Positions 1-7,929 of a stretch of DNA of 64,000 nt are shown one piece after another. Made by a program: the position numbers and the translations under genes. How positions within the stretch are numbered: position 1 is the stretch's first letter; each line of letters starts with the position of its first letter. The DNA lies in contig NZ_FYEW01000001.1 in NCBI RefSeq assembly GCF_900187375.1, positions 2,294,001 through 2,358,000 of the forward strand, in the 5' to 3' direction. The notes below the pieces were generated by a model. That model did no database searches and was not told the origin of the DNA. It was given only the letters and a program-made list of their open reading frames with translations. Origin of the DNA: Hymenobacter gelipurpurascens (GTDB taxonomy: Bacteria; Bacteroidota; Bacteroidia; Cytophagales; Hymenobacteraceae).

Positions 1-685
1 CCTGTGTCAGCTTATACTTGATTTCTTCGGCGTGCTCCAGCTGTTTTACTTCTTGCTCTACCTCCTCCTGGTTTTCATTATCGAGGCGGGCATCTTCCAG
101 CTCACTAAGCAGGAACGTGTGATAATCCAGCTCCTTGTTGGCCTGTGCAACCTGGTCTTCCAGTGCCTTCAGGTCGGCTTCCAGCTTGCGGTATTGGCGG
201 TGGGCATTGCTGTACTGGGCCCGGGTAGGCACTAGGCCAGCGTACAAGTCCAGCAGGTTGAGCTGAAACACCGCGTCGCCGAGCAGCAGCGTGTCGTGCT
301 GGGAGTGGATGTCCATCAGGTTGGCCCCGATGTTGCGCAGCGTTTCCAGCGTTACGGGCGTGTCGTTCACGAAGGCCCGTGACTTACCCGCCGGACTAAT
401 CTCGCGGCGCAAGATGCACTGCGTATCGTAGTCGAGGTCTTCGGCTTCGAAGATGTCCTGGAGCTGGTAGCTGGAGATGTTGAACTGGCCTTCAATCACG
501 CATTTTTTCTCCGTATCAAAGAGCATACGCGAGTCGGCGCGGTTGCCAAGCAGCAGGCCAATGGCGCCGAGCATAATGGACTTGCCGGCGCCGGTTTCAC
601 CCGTAATAATGTTGAGAAGAGCTGAAGGCCGTAGCTCCAGCTGCTCGATCAAGGCGTAGTTGCGAATGCGCAGGTCAACCAGCAT
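1..685 (-). CDS. recN: DNA repair protein RecN (N-terminal part, cut by window edge)
   Basis: This is the N-terminal part of RecN, an SMC-like ATPase of recombinational double-strand-break repair. The protein opens with MLVDLRIRNYALIEQLEL and a Walker A motif (TGETGAGKS) near residues 28-36. A Q-loop-like segment with DIHSQHDTLLL follows around residue 125, and then the start of the coiled-coil arm, rich in E, K and L. The coding frame is open to the window edge, so the C-terminal half lies outside. It is the last visible member of the minus-strand series bamD-rpoZ-coaC-coaB-DUF4835-recN, an order common in Bacteroidota. The identification is secure. Confidence 0.95.
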   Translation of the reverse strand, partial: MLVDLRIRNYALIEQLELRPSALLNIITGETGAGKSIMLGAIGLLLGNRADSRMLFDTEKKCVIEGQFNISSYQLQDIFEAEDLDYDTQCILRREISPAGKSRAFVNDTPVTLETLRNIGANLMDIHSQHDTLLLGDAVFQLNLLDLYAGLVPTRAQYSNAHRQYRKLEADLKALEDQVAQANKELDYHTFLLSELEDARLDNENQEEVEQEVKQLEHAEEIKYKLTQ

Positions 686-733
686 AGCAATTCCAAATGA
701 GGGCCGGGCAGCCGGCCATAGCTGAGAAAGAGA

Positions 734-774
734 GAAGCTACTACACCGCCCATGAGAGGAGGCATAGTAGCTTC
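734..774. repeat. Short inverted repeat between DUF4835 gene and recN
   Basis: GAAGCTACTA (734-743) pairs with TAGTAGCTTC (765-774) across a 21-base loop in the 150-base gap before recN. A third partial copy (AGCTACTAA) follows directly. There is no clear T-tract, so it could be a weak terminator, an attenuator or a small repeat. Confidence 0.4.
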
Positions 775-836
775 AACAAAGCTACTAACTCATTTAGTCA
801 GATACTACTATTATTCGCAAAAGATACTAAATTTTC

Positions 837-1757
837 TTACGGCTGCCGTACAATCGACTGGTACTTAGCCGAATTAGTAGGATCAACCTCCGAGAGCAAT
901 GTAGCCACTGCTACCTTCTGCTGCTGGTCGGGGCTGCTGCGGAACACGTTGGCAATTTCGTCGGATTTGGTGGTAAAAAACGACCGTGCCAGCAACGTGC
1001 CTGGCCTACGCTGCACCGCCTGCTGCACGCCTTGCAAGGCTGTGGCAATGCTGGCACGAGCTTCCTCCGGCTTCGTGATAAAGATATCCATTCCGCGGCG
1101 GTAGTAGGCGTAAATACCCGTCCGGAACGCTTCCAGCTGCGGATCCTGCAGGTTATTAAGCAGCCAATAGCGGTTATCGGGGCCCAAGTCTTTCCAGCCG
1201 TCGTCTTGCTCGTTGGTTGAGTTCTGCGAAGCAGCATTTGACAGCACAATCCGCGCCCGATCATAATATGGTGAGCCCCCTAGCGATGCAAAACTGTCTT
1301 GATCCATGCCAATAATGATATAGGCGTAGAAGGTCAGCAAGGAGGATAGGTTACCGACAAACGTGTTTTCGGAGTAATCTATGGGGTTTTGTGGCGTGTA
1401 GTTGAACCTCCAGCTCGGATCGGCGAAGCTGAGCAGATTGGTTTCGTAGCCGGTGCCGTATACGGGGCGGGTGCTTAGTACACGTACCGTGGCCACATAC
1501 GTGCCGTTCTGCGGAATCTGGCGGATACCCACGAAAAAGCGGCACCGTATTTTCTCCTGCGGACGATACGTTTGCCGCGTGAAGGAGCGCGTATTCAGAA
1601 ACGTCTGCATGTCGTTCTGCATCTGCTGCACCAGCTGGCGGTCCGAGATGGTCACGTTTTCCGTCGTGACGCGCACCTCGGCCAGAAGTTCCTGCGCGCG
1701 AACCGGGTAAGCCAGTAGCAGAGGCAGCAGCAGGAGCAACAGGGAGAGTTTACGCAT
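837..1757 (-). CDS. DUF4835 family secreted protein (PorD-like)
   Basis: This is a 306-residue exported protein. I chose the start at 1757 because it opens a typical signal peptide (MRKLSLLLLLLPLLLAYPVRAQ, cleavage after the AQ). An upstream in-frame start at 1805 would put 16 unlikely residues in front. The rest is rich in aromatic residues and Gln/Asn, with no catalytic motif I can name. Neighbourhood (next to coaB and recN) and length fit DUF4835. As far as I recall, some members of that family are annotated as type IX secretion protein PorD, and I cannot verify that here. The start overlaps the coaB stop in the string ATGCGTAA, so the two genes are probably translationally coupled. Confidence 0.8.
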   Translation of the reverse strand: MRKLSLLLLLLPLLLAYPVRAQELLAEVRVTTENVTISDRQLVQQMQNDMQTFLNTRSFTRQTYRPQEKIRCRFFVGIRQIPQNGTYVATVRVLSTRPVYGTGYETNLLSFADPSWRFNYTPQNPIDYSENTFVGNLSSLLTFYAYIIIGMDQDSFASLGGSPYYDRARIVLSNAASQNSTNEQDDGWKDLGPDNRYWLLNNLQDPQLEAFRTGIYAYYRRGMDIFITKPEEARASIATALQGVQQAVQRRPGTLLARSFFTTKSDEIANVFRSSPDQQQKVAVATLLSEVDPTNSAKYQSIVRQP

Positions 1758-2400
1758 GGTGAGAGAGGCGGGCAAGAACTGTCTGAACAATGTCGCGGGC
1801 CACATCGGCTTTGGGCTTCAACTCAAAGGTAGTGATTTGGCCCCCTGCCTCCAGCAGCGTCACCTTGTTGGTATCGTGGCGGAAACCGGCCCCAGCATCG
1901 CGCAAGGAGTTCAGCACCACCAGATCAAAGTTTTTGCGCCGAAGCTTATCGAGGGCGTAGGCCTGCTCGTTTGTAGTCTCCAACGCAAAACCCACGGAAT
2001 ATTGTTCAGGGCGTTTGGAGTGGCCTAGCGTACCGGCAATGTCCACGTTCTTCACTAGCTCCAGCGTGAGCGTATCGCCGTCTTTCTTAATCTTGTTTTC
2101 GGCAACAGTTTTGGGCTTGTAGTCGGCCACAGCCGCCGCAAACACCCATACATCAGCCTCCGGAGCTACCGCCGCCGCGGCAGCGTACATTTCATCGGCA
2201 GTCTGTACACGTTGGGTCTGAATGCGTGGGTGTGCCGGATCGGGCAGACTAGTTGGCCCACTTACAAGCGTTACTTCTGCCCCTTCTGCCGCAAAAGCCT
2301 CAGCCAGCGCGTAACCCATTTTACCGGTGCTGTGGTTGCCGATGAACCGAACGGGGTCAAGGGGCTCGTAGGTAGGGCCGGCAGTAATAAGGACGCGCAT
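1750..2400 (-). CDS. coaB: Phosphopantothenate--cysteine ligase, separate CoaB domain
   Basis: This is the synthetase half of coenzyme A biosynthesis, which joins 4'-phosphopantothenate to cysteine. The protein (216 residues from 2400) begins MRVLITAGPTYEPLDPVRFI, followed by GNHSTGKMGYALAE. This is the nucleotide-binding start of the CoaB domain, and the family motif DYKPK follows near residue 100. An in-frame ATG at 2430 would add ten residues, but those are encoded by the repeat arm upstream, so 2400 is preferred. In most bacteria CoaC and CoaB are one polypeptide of about 400 residues. Here they are two reading frames separated by a palindromic repeat. The gene ends inside the start of the DUF4835 gene. 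Confidence 0.93.
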   Translation of the reverse strand: MRVLITAGPTYEPLDPVRFIGNHSTGKMGYALAEAFAAEGAEVTLVSGPTSLPDPAHPRIQTQRVQTADEMYAAAAAVAPEADVWVFAAAVADYKPKTVAENKIKKDGDTLTLELVKNVDIAGTLGHSKRPEQYSVGFALETTNEQAYALDKLRRKNFDLVVLNSLRDAGAGFRHDTNKVTLLEAGGQITTFELKPKADVARDIVQTVLARLSHHA

Positions 2401-2421
2401 TCGAGGATCAGATAAATAACA

Positions 2422-2526
2422 GCACGTCATCCTGAGCAGAGCGAAGGACTTTCTCTCGCCTGAACGAGGCGCTAGGCCAGTCGTTCTCGCGAGAGAAAGT
2501 CCTTCGCTCTGCTCAGGATGACGTGC
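2422..2526. repeat. Palindromic element, family A, copy 1, between coaC and coaB
   Basis: This is a 105-base interspersed palindrome. The outer arm GCACGTCATCCTGAGCAGAG (2422 on) pairs with its complement ending at 2526, and the complementarity runs on through the AAGGACTTTCTCTCG stretch. The centre reads ACGAGGCGCTAGGCCAGTCG, the same centre as in the copies at 9059 and 17863. The arm sequence resembles REP/BIME-type repeats widespread in bacteria. The element supplies the last codons and stop of coaC. Confidence 0.9.
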
Positions 2527-3079
2527 CTTGTGATAGAAAAAACTGCTCCAGTTCCGTCATTATTTCTTCAGGCTCCAGCATGCGGCCGGGGCCCGCTAGG
2601 CCACTCGCCAGCTCACCCGAAGGCGAATCCCAGACGGTGGTGCCGTACTGGCGCAGGCGGGCAAGATTGGCCTGGGTGGCCGGGTGCTGGTACATATCCA
2701 GATCCATGGCTGGGGCCACGAACACAGGACAGCGAGCCGAGAGGTACACGGCATCTAGCAATGTGTCGCAGAGGCCGTTTGCCAGGTGGCCTAGCGTATT
2801 GGCCGAGGCTGGAGCAACCACCAGCGCATCGGCCCACAGGCCCAGGTGCACGTGGTTGTGCCATTCACCCGCGCGCTCATCCTTGATGAAACCCTGCAAA
2901 ACAGGTTTTTTGGAGAGCGTACCCAATGTAAGGGGCGTAACAAAGGCCGGGGCCGAGGGTGTCAGGATAACCTGTACCTCCGCCCCGGCCTTCACCAGGA
3001 GCCGCACCAATAGCGCCGATTTGTAGGCCGCAATGCTTCCGCAAACGCCCAGCAAAATCTTACGCCCGTGCAGCGACAT
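2513..3079 (-). CDS. coaC: Phosphopantothenoylcysteine decarboxylase, separate CoaC domain
   Basis: This is a flavin-dependent decarboxylase that makes 4'-phosphopantetheine for coenzyme A. The 188-residue protein starts MSLHGRKILLGVCGSIAAYK, the FMN-binding flavoprotein fold. It carries the family blocks HNHVHLGLWADALVVAPAS (active-site His region, about residues 74-92), APAMDLDMYQHP and ELASGLAGPGRM. The Cys of the E. coli substrate clamp (ACG) is replaced by ASG. From memory this is usual in Bacteroidota, so I do not read it as loss of function. The last residues, GTSS plus stop, are encoded by the repeat at 2422-2526, so the frame ends where a fused CoaBC would continue. Confidence 0.93.
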   Translation of the reverse strand: MSLHGRKILLGVCGSIAAYKSALLVRLLVKAGAEVQVILTPSAPAFVTPLTLGTLSKKPVLQGFIKDERAGEWHNHVHLGLWADALVVAPASANTLGHLANGLCDTLLDAVYLSARCPVFVAPAMDLDMYQHPATQANLARLRQYGTTVWDSPSGELASGLAGPGRMLEPEEIMTELEQFFLSQGTSS

Positions 3080-3102
3080 ATCGTTTTATAAGAACCGACC
3101 GA

Positions 3103-3453
3103 TTACTCAGGACGACGAGCAGGTGCTTCTGGCAGCACTTCCTCTTCGGGCGTGCGGTACATTACTTTGCCTTCCAAAAACTCCTCGATAGCCAGGTTGG
3201 TAGGCTTTGGCAGGCGCTCGTAGTGCTTGGAAATCTCGATTTGCTCGCGGTTCTCAAATACCTCTTCCAGGTTGTCAACCGTGGTAGCGAATTCAGCTAG
3301 CTTGCCATTCAGCTCCTCTTTCAGCTTCACGGCCAGTTGGTTAGCACGCTTCGAGATGATAGCAATGCTCTCGTACACGTTGCCGGTTTCATTGGCAAAC
3401 TCCGACATATTACGGGTCACGATGGAAGCGGAGAGGTTATTAGGAGTCTTCAT
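3103..3453 (-). CDS. rpoZ: RNA polymerase omega/Rpb6-like subunit
   Basis: This 116-residue protein is of the omega/Rpb6 family, which helps assemble and stabilise RNA polymerase. The recognisable core is NVYESIAIISKRANQLAVKL (about residues 26-45), followed by acidic and Glu-rich segments typical of the Bacteroidota version. It sits between bamD and coaC, the usual place in this phylum, with only 23 bases to coaC, which suggests a shared transcript. The assignment rests on the core motif and on synteny. Confidence 0.88.
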   Translation of the reverse strand: MKTPNNLSASIVTRNMSEFANETGNVYESIAIISKRANQLAVKLKEELNGKLAEFATTVDNLEEVFENREQIEISKHYERLPKPTNLAIEEFLEGKVMYRTPEEEVLPEAPARRPE

Positions 3454-3463
3454 ATGGCTTGAT

Positions 3464-3502
3464 CTTCTGATGTGCTGATTTTTGATGTACTAATGTGCTG
3501 TT
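3464..3502. repeat. Short degenerate direct repeats of a TGATGTGCTG-type unit
   Basis: The rpoZ-bamD gap holds three imperfect copies of a roughly 10-base unit (TGATGTGCTG, TGATGTACT, TAATGTGCTG) followed by a run of eight T. It is a small simple repeat, and I see no function. Confidence 0.45.
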
Positions 3503-3578
3503 TTTTTTATGGAGTTGGCATATTGCTGTCCATCGGCCCGTAGGCGCTGGCCAACAAATCAACCACATAACTAGCAGC

Positions 3579-4406
3579 TTACTTTGCGGCAGTTGTTTCA
3601 GCAGGCTTAAGCTTGTCTGCCTCCGTGCGGGAGGTATCATACATACGCTCAGCTTCCTTGAGGTTTTTGCTCTGCGGATAAGTATCTACGAAGCTCTGGT
3701 AGAAGGCAATGGCCTCCAGATATCGCTCACGCTGCTTTTCCGGTACGCTTTCCCGGGCCAGGTCATACTGGGCGCTAAGCTTCAGGTAAGCAGCCTGCTC
3801 ATTGAAACCCGACGACGGAAACTGCTGCTGGAAGCTGGTGAAGGCCGTCACGGCCGACTGATAATAGCGCAAATCGTAGTAGAGGCGGGCGCTTTGAAAC
3901 GCTTTGTTCTCCAGCTTCTTCTGTAGCTCCAACGACATCCCCTCCGTTTCCTGGCGGAATTTGCTTTCCGGATATCGGTTCAGAAACTCCTGAATGCCTT
4001 CGAGAGCCGAGAACGTATTCGTCTGGTCTAGTTGATATTCCGGCGAATCGCGGAATAATGATTTGGAGTGCAGGAACATAGCTTCCTCCGCCAAAGCAGA
4101 GTTAGGATATGTTTCGTAGAAGGTCTTGAAGTAATAGGCCCCAAGCGTGTAGTTGCGCTGCTTGAAGTTGGTATTGGCGAAGTAGAACTGCGCCTTTTCT
4201 GCCTCGGGGCGGCCTTTCAGCAGCGGAATCAGCTCCTCGAACAGCGTACCGGCCTTAAAGTAGTCGCCCTTCTCGTAGTACTGCAAGGCGGCTTCGTACT
4301 TCTTGTTCACGTCGCTGCTCTTCAGGAGCTTTTGGTAGCCCGTGCAAGAGCCGAGCAGCAACGTGCTCAATAACAGAACAAAGAAGGTAGGTCGAAAAGA
4401 GAGCAT
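3579..4406 (-). CDS. bamD: Outer membrane protein assembly lipoprotein BamD
   Basis: BamD is an outer-membrane lipoprotein of the BAM complex, which folds beta-barrel proteins into the outer membrane. The 275-residue protein has a lipoprotein signal (LLLSTLLLGSC, lipidation Cys near residue 21). It continues with TPR-like helical repeats: KYEAALQYYEKGDYFKAGTLF, AEKAQFYFANTNFKQ, SALAEEAMFLHSKSLF, and further copies to about residue 250. The C-terminus is Lys/Ala-rich. It heads the minus-strand bamD-rpoZ-coaC-coaB-DUF4835-recN run. Length and repeat pattern fit the family. Confidence 0.93.
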   Translation of the reverse strand: MLSFRPTFFVLLLSTLLLGSCTGYQKLLKSSDVNKKYEAALQYYEKGDYFKAGTLFEELIPLLKGRPEAEKAQFYFANTNFKQRNYTLGAYYFKTFYETYPNSALAEEAMFLHSKSLFRDSPEYQLDQTNTFSALEGIQEFLNRYPESKFRQETEGMSLELQKKLENKAFQSARLYYDLRYYQSAVTAFTSFQQQFPSSGFNEQAAYLKLSAQYDLARESVPEKQRERYLEAIAFYQSFVDTYPQSKNLKEAERMYDTSRTEADKLKPAETTAAK

Positions 4407-4489
4407 AAGGGGCGCAAAGGTAACGAAATGGTCTTGAATACATAGCCATGCTCTGCAGTGCTGCTATATAGGGCACTACGGCAGGCTAG

Positions 4490-6223
4490 CTATTTCTTCA
4501 CGGGCGTTTTCAAGGGAGCTGGCTTGGGGGTTGGCGTTGCCGCCTTTGGTGCGGTAGCAGGCTTTACGACGGGTGCTTTTTTCTTGACAGGAGCTTTTCT
4601 GGCCGCAGCTTTCTTTACGGTCACTTTCTTAGCGGGCTTGGCCGCAGACTTTTTCTTAGCCAGCGGCGCGAAGTGCTTTCCTAACGTCTGGCGGCGGGTG
4701 GGGCGTTCCTTGGGTCGCCAGCGCATGCCGGCAAGTTTCGATTCTTCGGGCTTTAGCTCATTGGGAGGTATGAAGCTGGCATCGGGGTTGGTCAGAAACG
4801 TGATGGTATTGAGTTTGCCTTCCGCAAAGCGCATGGCCATAGTCGCCGAAAGGGCCTTGTTCACGCCCGAAACGGCCGTGTCACCATCAAGAGCATAGTA
4901 GAGGCTCTCGGCGTTGCCAAGCACGTCAATTTTTTTTATCGACTTCTCCCCGAAATAGGCCACCATGTTGCGGCCCTTCACTTGGTTGAAGTTCAGCAAG
5001 GTATCCTGGCCTACACTGAACGCGTGGCCATAAAGCCGCATCTGGTCGATTTTACCCTTCCGCTGCTGAATCTCCATGCTGTCGGCGGTGAGCTGGTTTT
5101 TGTTGTTCCAGAGTACCGGATCGTGGCTCAGGTAGATGATGGAATCCTGCCGGTCGTAGGTCAGCGAGTCGCAGCGACCCTGCAGATCGGCGCGGAAAAT
5201 GCGGACTTTGCGGTAGGCGTAAATCACGCCGGCTTTGTTCTGAGGTGGCCTACCTTCCAGGCTCACCAGCGTATCGGCGGCCAGATAGAGCGTATCCTTC
5301 TGGTTGATGTTGCGCATTACGGGGGTGCCGTAGATTTTGGCCCGGCCCTGCGCCCGCCAATACCGGCCTACATCCCCGCGAATCACGATGTTATCCTTCT
5401 TGGCCGTCATCGAGACGTGGCCGGTAGCTACGCCGTACTGGTTGGCTTCATCGTAATACAGCTTGTCGCCACCGAGCAGATAATTGGGCGTCTCAATTTT
5501 GGCGTTGCTGGCGAAGTTCGAGACCTTCGTGACAGTGTTGTAGTTACCGTTTTCGGCATATAGGCTACCCTGTGGCCCTTTAATGCGCGTTGGACCGAAG
5601 AAGTAGGCAATCTTGGAGATGGTGTTGTACTGCAGCGTATCCGTATCGATGATGTTGTCCTTGGTGACGAGCTTCACGTTGCGCTTGAAGCTGAAGACCT
5701 TCGTAGCGGTGCTGTAGTAACCGAACTGGCTGTCGAGAGTGTTTTCGGGGTCCTGGAGGTGGCCGCCGGTGCTGTAGTAGGCCAGGTTGCGGTTCAGCTC
5801 GTAGTCGAGGAGCTGGGTGGTGAGCGTCATGCGCGGGTCGCGCAGGGTCACGTTGCCGGTTATGCGAGCCTTGCGGGTGTCGCCGTCGTAGAAGCCCCGG
5901 TCGCCGGTAATCGTGATGGTGTCGTTCTGGATGATGCGCACGTTGCTGAACGCTTCCAGCGCGTTGCGCTCCGTGTACTGGTAAGCCGAGTCGCAGAACA
6001 GCAGCGTAGTGCCCTGCTTCAGGCTCACGTTACCGAGCAGCTTCCGAATCTGAATGCCGTTGAAGGTGCCGCCTTCCAGTGCATCGGCCCGCACCAGCTC
6101 AATCGGCTGGCCTTTTTGGAGCGGCGAGGGCTGCGCGCCGGGCCGGGCCGGGCGCTGTTGAGCCACTCCCAGCAGTGGCAGCAGCGCGAGAAAGAGCAGA
6201 AAAACTGACTTCGATGACGACAT
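4490..6223 (-). CDS. OstA-like (LptA-related) periplasmic protein with Lys-rich tail
   Basis: This is a 577-residue secreted protein with a signal peptide (MSSSKSVFLLFLALLPLLGVAQ). Residues 40-460 are a long series of beta-strand repeats such as VRIIQNDTITITGDRGFYDG, ARITGNVTLRDPRMTL and ATGHVSMTAKKDN. These are characteristic of the OstA/LptA family that bridges lipopolysaccharide to the outer membrane. Bacteroidota carry such long OstA-like proteins. The last 70 or so residues are Lys/Ala/Pro-rich low complexity (AKKKSAAKPAKKVTVKKAAA and on), resembling a histone-H1-type tail. It is divergent from tilS. A role in LPS transport is inferred from the family. Confidence 0.85.
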   Translation of the reverse strand: MSSSKSVFLLFLALLPLLGVAQQRPARPGAQPSPLQKGQPIELVRADALEGGTFNGIQIRKLLGNVSLKQGTTLLFCDSAYQYTERNALEAFSNVRIIQNDTITITGDRGFYDGDTRKARITGNVTLRDPRMTLTTQLLDYELNRNLAYYSTGGHLQDPENTLDSQFGYYSTATKVFSFKRNVKLVTKDNIIDTDTLQYNTISKIAYFFGPTRIKGPQGSLYAENGNYNTVTKVSNFASNAKIETPNYLLGGDKLYYDEANQYGVATGHVSMTAKKDNIVIRGDVGRYWRAQGRAKIYGTPVMRNINQKDTLYLAADTLVSLEGRPPQNKAGVIYAYRKVRIFRADLQGRCDSLTYDRQDSIIYLSHDPVLWNNKNQLTADSMEIQQRKGKIDQMRLYGHAFSVGQDTLLNFNQVKGRNMVAYFGEKSIKKIDVLGNAESLYYALDGDTAVSGVNKALSATMAMRFAEGKLNTITFLTNPDASFIPPNELKPEESKLAGMRWRPKERPTRRQTLGKHFAPLAKKKSAAKPAKKVTVKKAAARKAPVKKKAPVVKPATAPKAATPTPKPAPLKTPVKK

Positions 6224-6310
6224 TTCGGGACAAAGGTACAGAAGGCCCGTCGCTAACGGTTTTCTTTGTGGATTATTGGCTGGTTGAATAGTAAGACTGG
6301 CCTAGACATT

Positions 6311-6478
6311 AGAGCTAGAAACTAGTTCCCCTCCTCAGCTCAGGAGGGATTAGGGGTGGTTGACCAGAGCGTTGCCCATCTTATTAGCCATTAGCTCTGG
6401 TTCTCGTTCTAGGCCACATCAACCACCTCTAGCCCCTCCTCAGCTGAGGAGGGGAACTAGTTTCTAGTTTTTAGCTCT
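6311..6478. repeat. Long palindrome, family B (AGTTCCCCTCCTCAG-type), upstream of tilS
   Basis: The arm at 6311-6363 (core GTTCCCCTCCTCAGCT, then AGGGGTGGTTGA) pairs with the arm at 6419-6478 (TCAACCACCTCTAGCCCCTC and on). Each arm contains a smaller CTCCTCAGCTGAGGAG palindrome. The centre holds a third hairpin, CCAGAGC (6364) with GCTCTGG (near 6400). The element ends 10 bases before the tilS start, so it must lie in its 5' leader or promoter. Confidence 0.85.
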
Positions 6479-6488
6479 ACAATTCCCC

Positions 6489-7817
6489 ATGCTCGACCAG
6501 ATCCAACAATTCATACAGGAACACAACCTCTTCTCCCCTACTGATACCTTGCTGGTAGCCGTCAGTGGCGGCATGGACTCGGTGGTGCTGACCGATGTGC
6601 TGCACCAGTTGGGCCAGCCGTTTGCCGTGGCGCACTGCCACTTTGGGCTGCGCGGTGAGGAAGCCGATGCCGACGAGCAGTTTGTGCGCAAGCTGGCCAA
6701 GAAGTACGACGTCCCCTACTTCGCGGAGTTCTTCCAGACCAAGCAGTTTGCCGAACAGGAAGGCATTTCGACGCAGATGGCCGCCCGCGCCCTGCGCTAC
6801 GAGTGGTTCGAGCGCCTGCGTCAGACCCAGGGACTGGCCTACATAGCCACCGCCCATCACCAGCGCGACGCTGCCGAAACCATGCTCCTCAACCTGACCC
6901 ATGGCACTGGCCTAGCGGGCCTGCACGGCATCAAGCCAAAGAATGGCTACTTAGTGCGCCCCCTCCTACCCATTGGCAAGATGGAACTCTACGATTATCT
7001 GGTAGAAAACCATCTGATGTGGCGCGAAGATGCCAGCAACGACAGCCCCGTGTATCAGCGCAACCGCCTCCGCCTGGAGGTGCTGCCGGTGCTACGCGAC
7101 ATCAACCCCAACCTCGACCAGACGCTGCAGATTACGGCGGAGCGCGTAGGAGGAGCCGAGGAAATTGTACGGCGCTACGTAGAGGATACTGCTGCCCAAG
7201 CCCAACGCGAAGAGGAGCAGGCCACCTACCTCGATATCCGGATGCTGCAGAAAACGGCCGCTACCACGCTGGTGCTCCACGAGTTACTGCGCCCCTTCGG
7301 CTTCTCCTACATTGTCACGAAGGACATCGTGCACAGCTTCGGGGCCGAGCCGGGCCGCCGCTTCGAGTCGCCGACGCACCGGCTGGTGAAAGACCGGGAG
7401 CAGCTAGTCATCACGCGCAAGAATCTCTCGAAATTCGGCACCCACCAGCTGGCGCTAGGTCAGGAGGCGCTCAAAATTGACGGACTGCACCTGCGCACCG
7501 AGTTGCATGAAGTAGCCGAAGGTTTTGATATTCCGCGGGGTAAGGCCGTGGCGGCGCTGGATGCGGATGCGCTGAAATTCCCGCTGATTGTGCGGGCCTG
7601 GCAGGAAGGCGACTGGTTTATGCCCATCGGCATGAAAGGCAAGAAGAAGCTCTCCGATTTCCTTATCGACCAGAAAGTACCCCTCAACCTCAAAGACAAC
7701 GTGCAGGTGCTGTGCTCCGCCGACGGCAAGATTGCCTGGGTCATCGGCTTTCGGCCCGATGAGCGCTTCAAGGTAACTGAAGAAACCGAGCGTGTGCTGG
7801 TAGTAAAGCGTATGTAA
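6489..7817 (+). CDS. tilS: tRNA(Ile)-lysidine synthase TilS
   Basis: TilS is an ATP-dependent enzyme that modifies the wobble cytidine of tRNA-Ile(CAU) to lysidine, changing its reading from AUG to AUA. The PP-loop SGGMDS (residues 26-31) lies in the N-terminal domain. YIATAHHQRDAAETMLLNL (around residue 118), the family ATP/tRNA block, and NRLRLEVLPVL (around residue 193) follow. The C-terminal substrate-binding domain carries GWF-like and KKLSDFLIDQKVP motifs, where Lys- and Phe-containing segments are typical. Length (442) is normal. The start is the first ATG after the long palindrome. Confidence 0.95.
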   Translation: MLDQIQQFIQEHNLFSPTDTLLVAVSGGMDSVVLTDVLHQLGQPFAVAHCHFGLRGEEADADEQFVRKLAKKYDVPYFAEFFQTKQFAEQEGISTQMAARALRYEWFERLRQTQGLAYIATAHHQRDAAETMLLNLTHGTGLAGLHGIKPKNGYLVRPLLPIGKMELYDYLVENHLMWREDASNDSPVYQRNRLRLEVLPVLRDINPNLDQTLQITAERVGGAEEIVRRYVEDTAAQAQREEEQATYLDIRMLQKTAATTLVLHELLRPFGFSYIVTKDIVHSFGAEPGRRFESPTHRLVKDREQLVITRKNLSKFGTHQLALGQEALKIDGLHLRTELHEVAEGFDIPRGKAVAALDADALKFPLIVRAWQEGDWFMPIGMKGKKKLSDFLIDQKVPLNLKDNVQVLCSADGKIAWVIGFRPDERFKVTEETERVLVVKRM

Positions 7818-7884
7818 GTGGCCTAGAACTGGCCTAGCTGCGAAGTTTCGCGGGGTTTACTACCGCCGAAAACGGTTTATAGGT

Positions 7885-7892
7885 TAGCTTTA
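7885..7892 (+). promoter_or_regulatory. Possible -7 box of the mdh promoter
   Basis: TAGCTTTA fits the Bacteroidota -7 consensus TAnnTTTG in all but the last base and lies 37 bases before the mdh start. No convincing -33 TTG was found at the right spacing, so this is weak. Confidence 0.3.
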
Positions 7893-7929
7893 CGCCAGAA
7901 CCCACATCTCACACCCATATTCCATCCCA

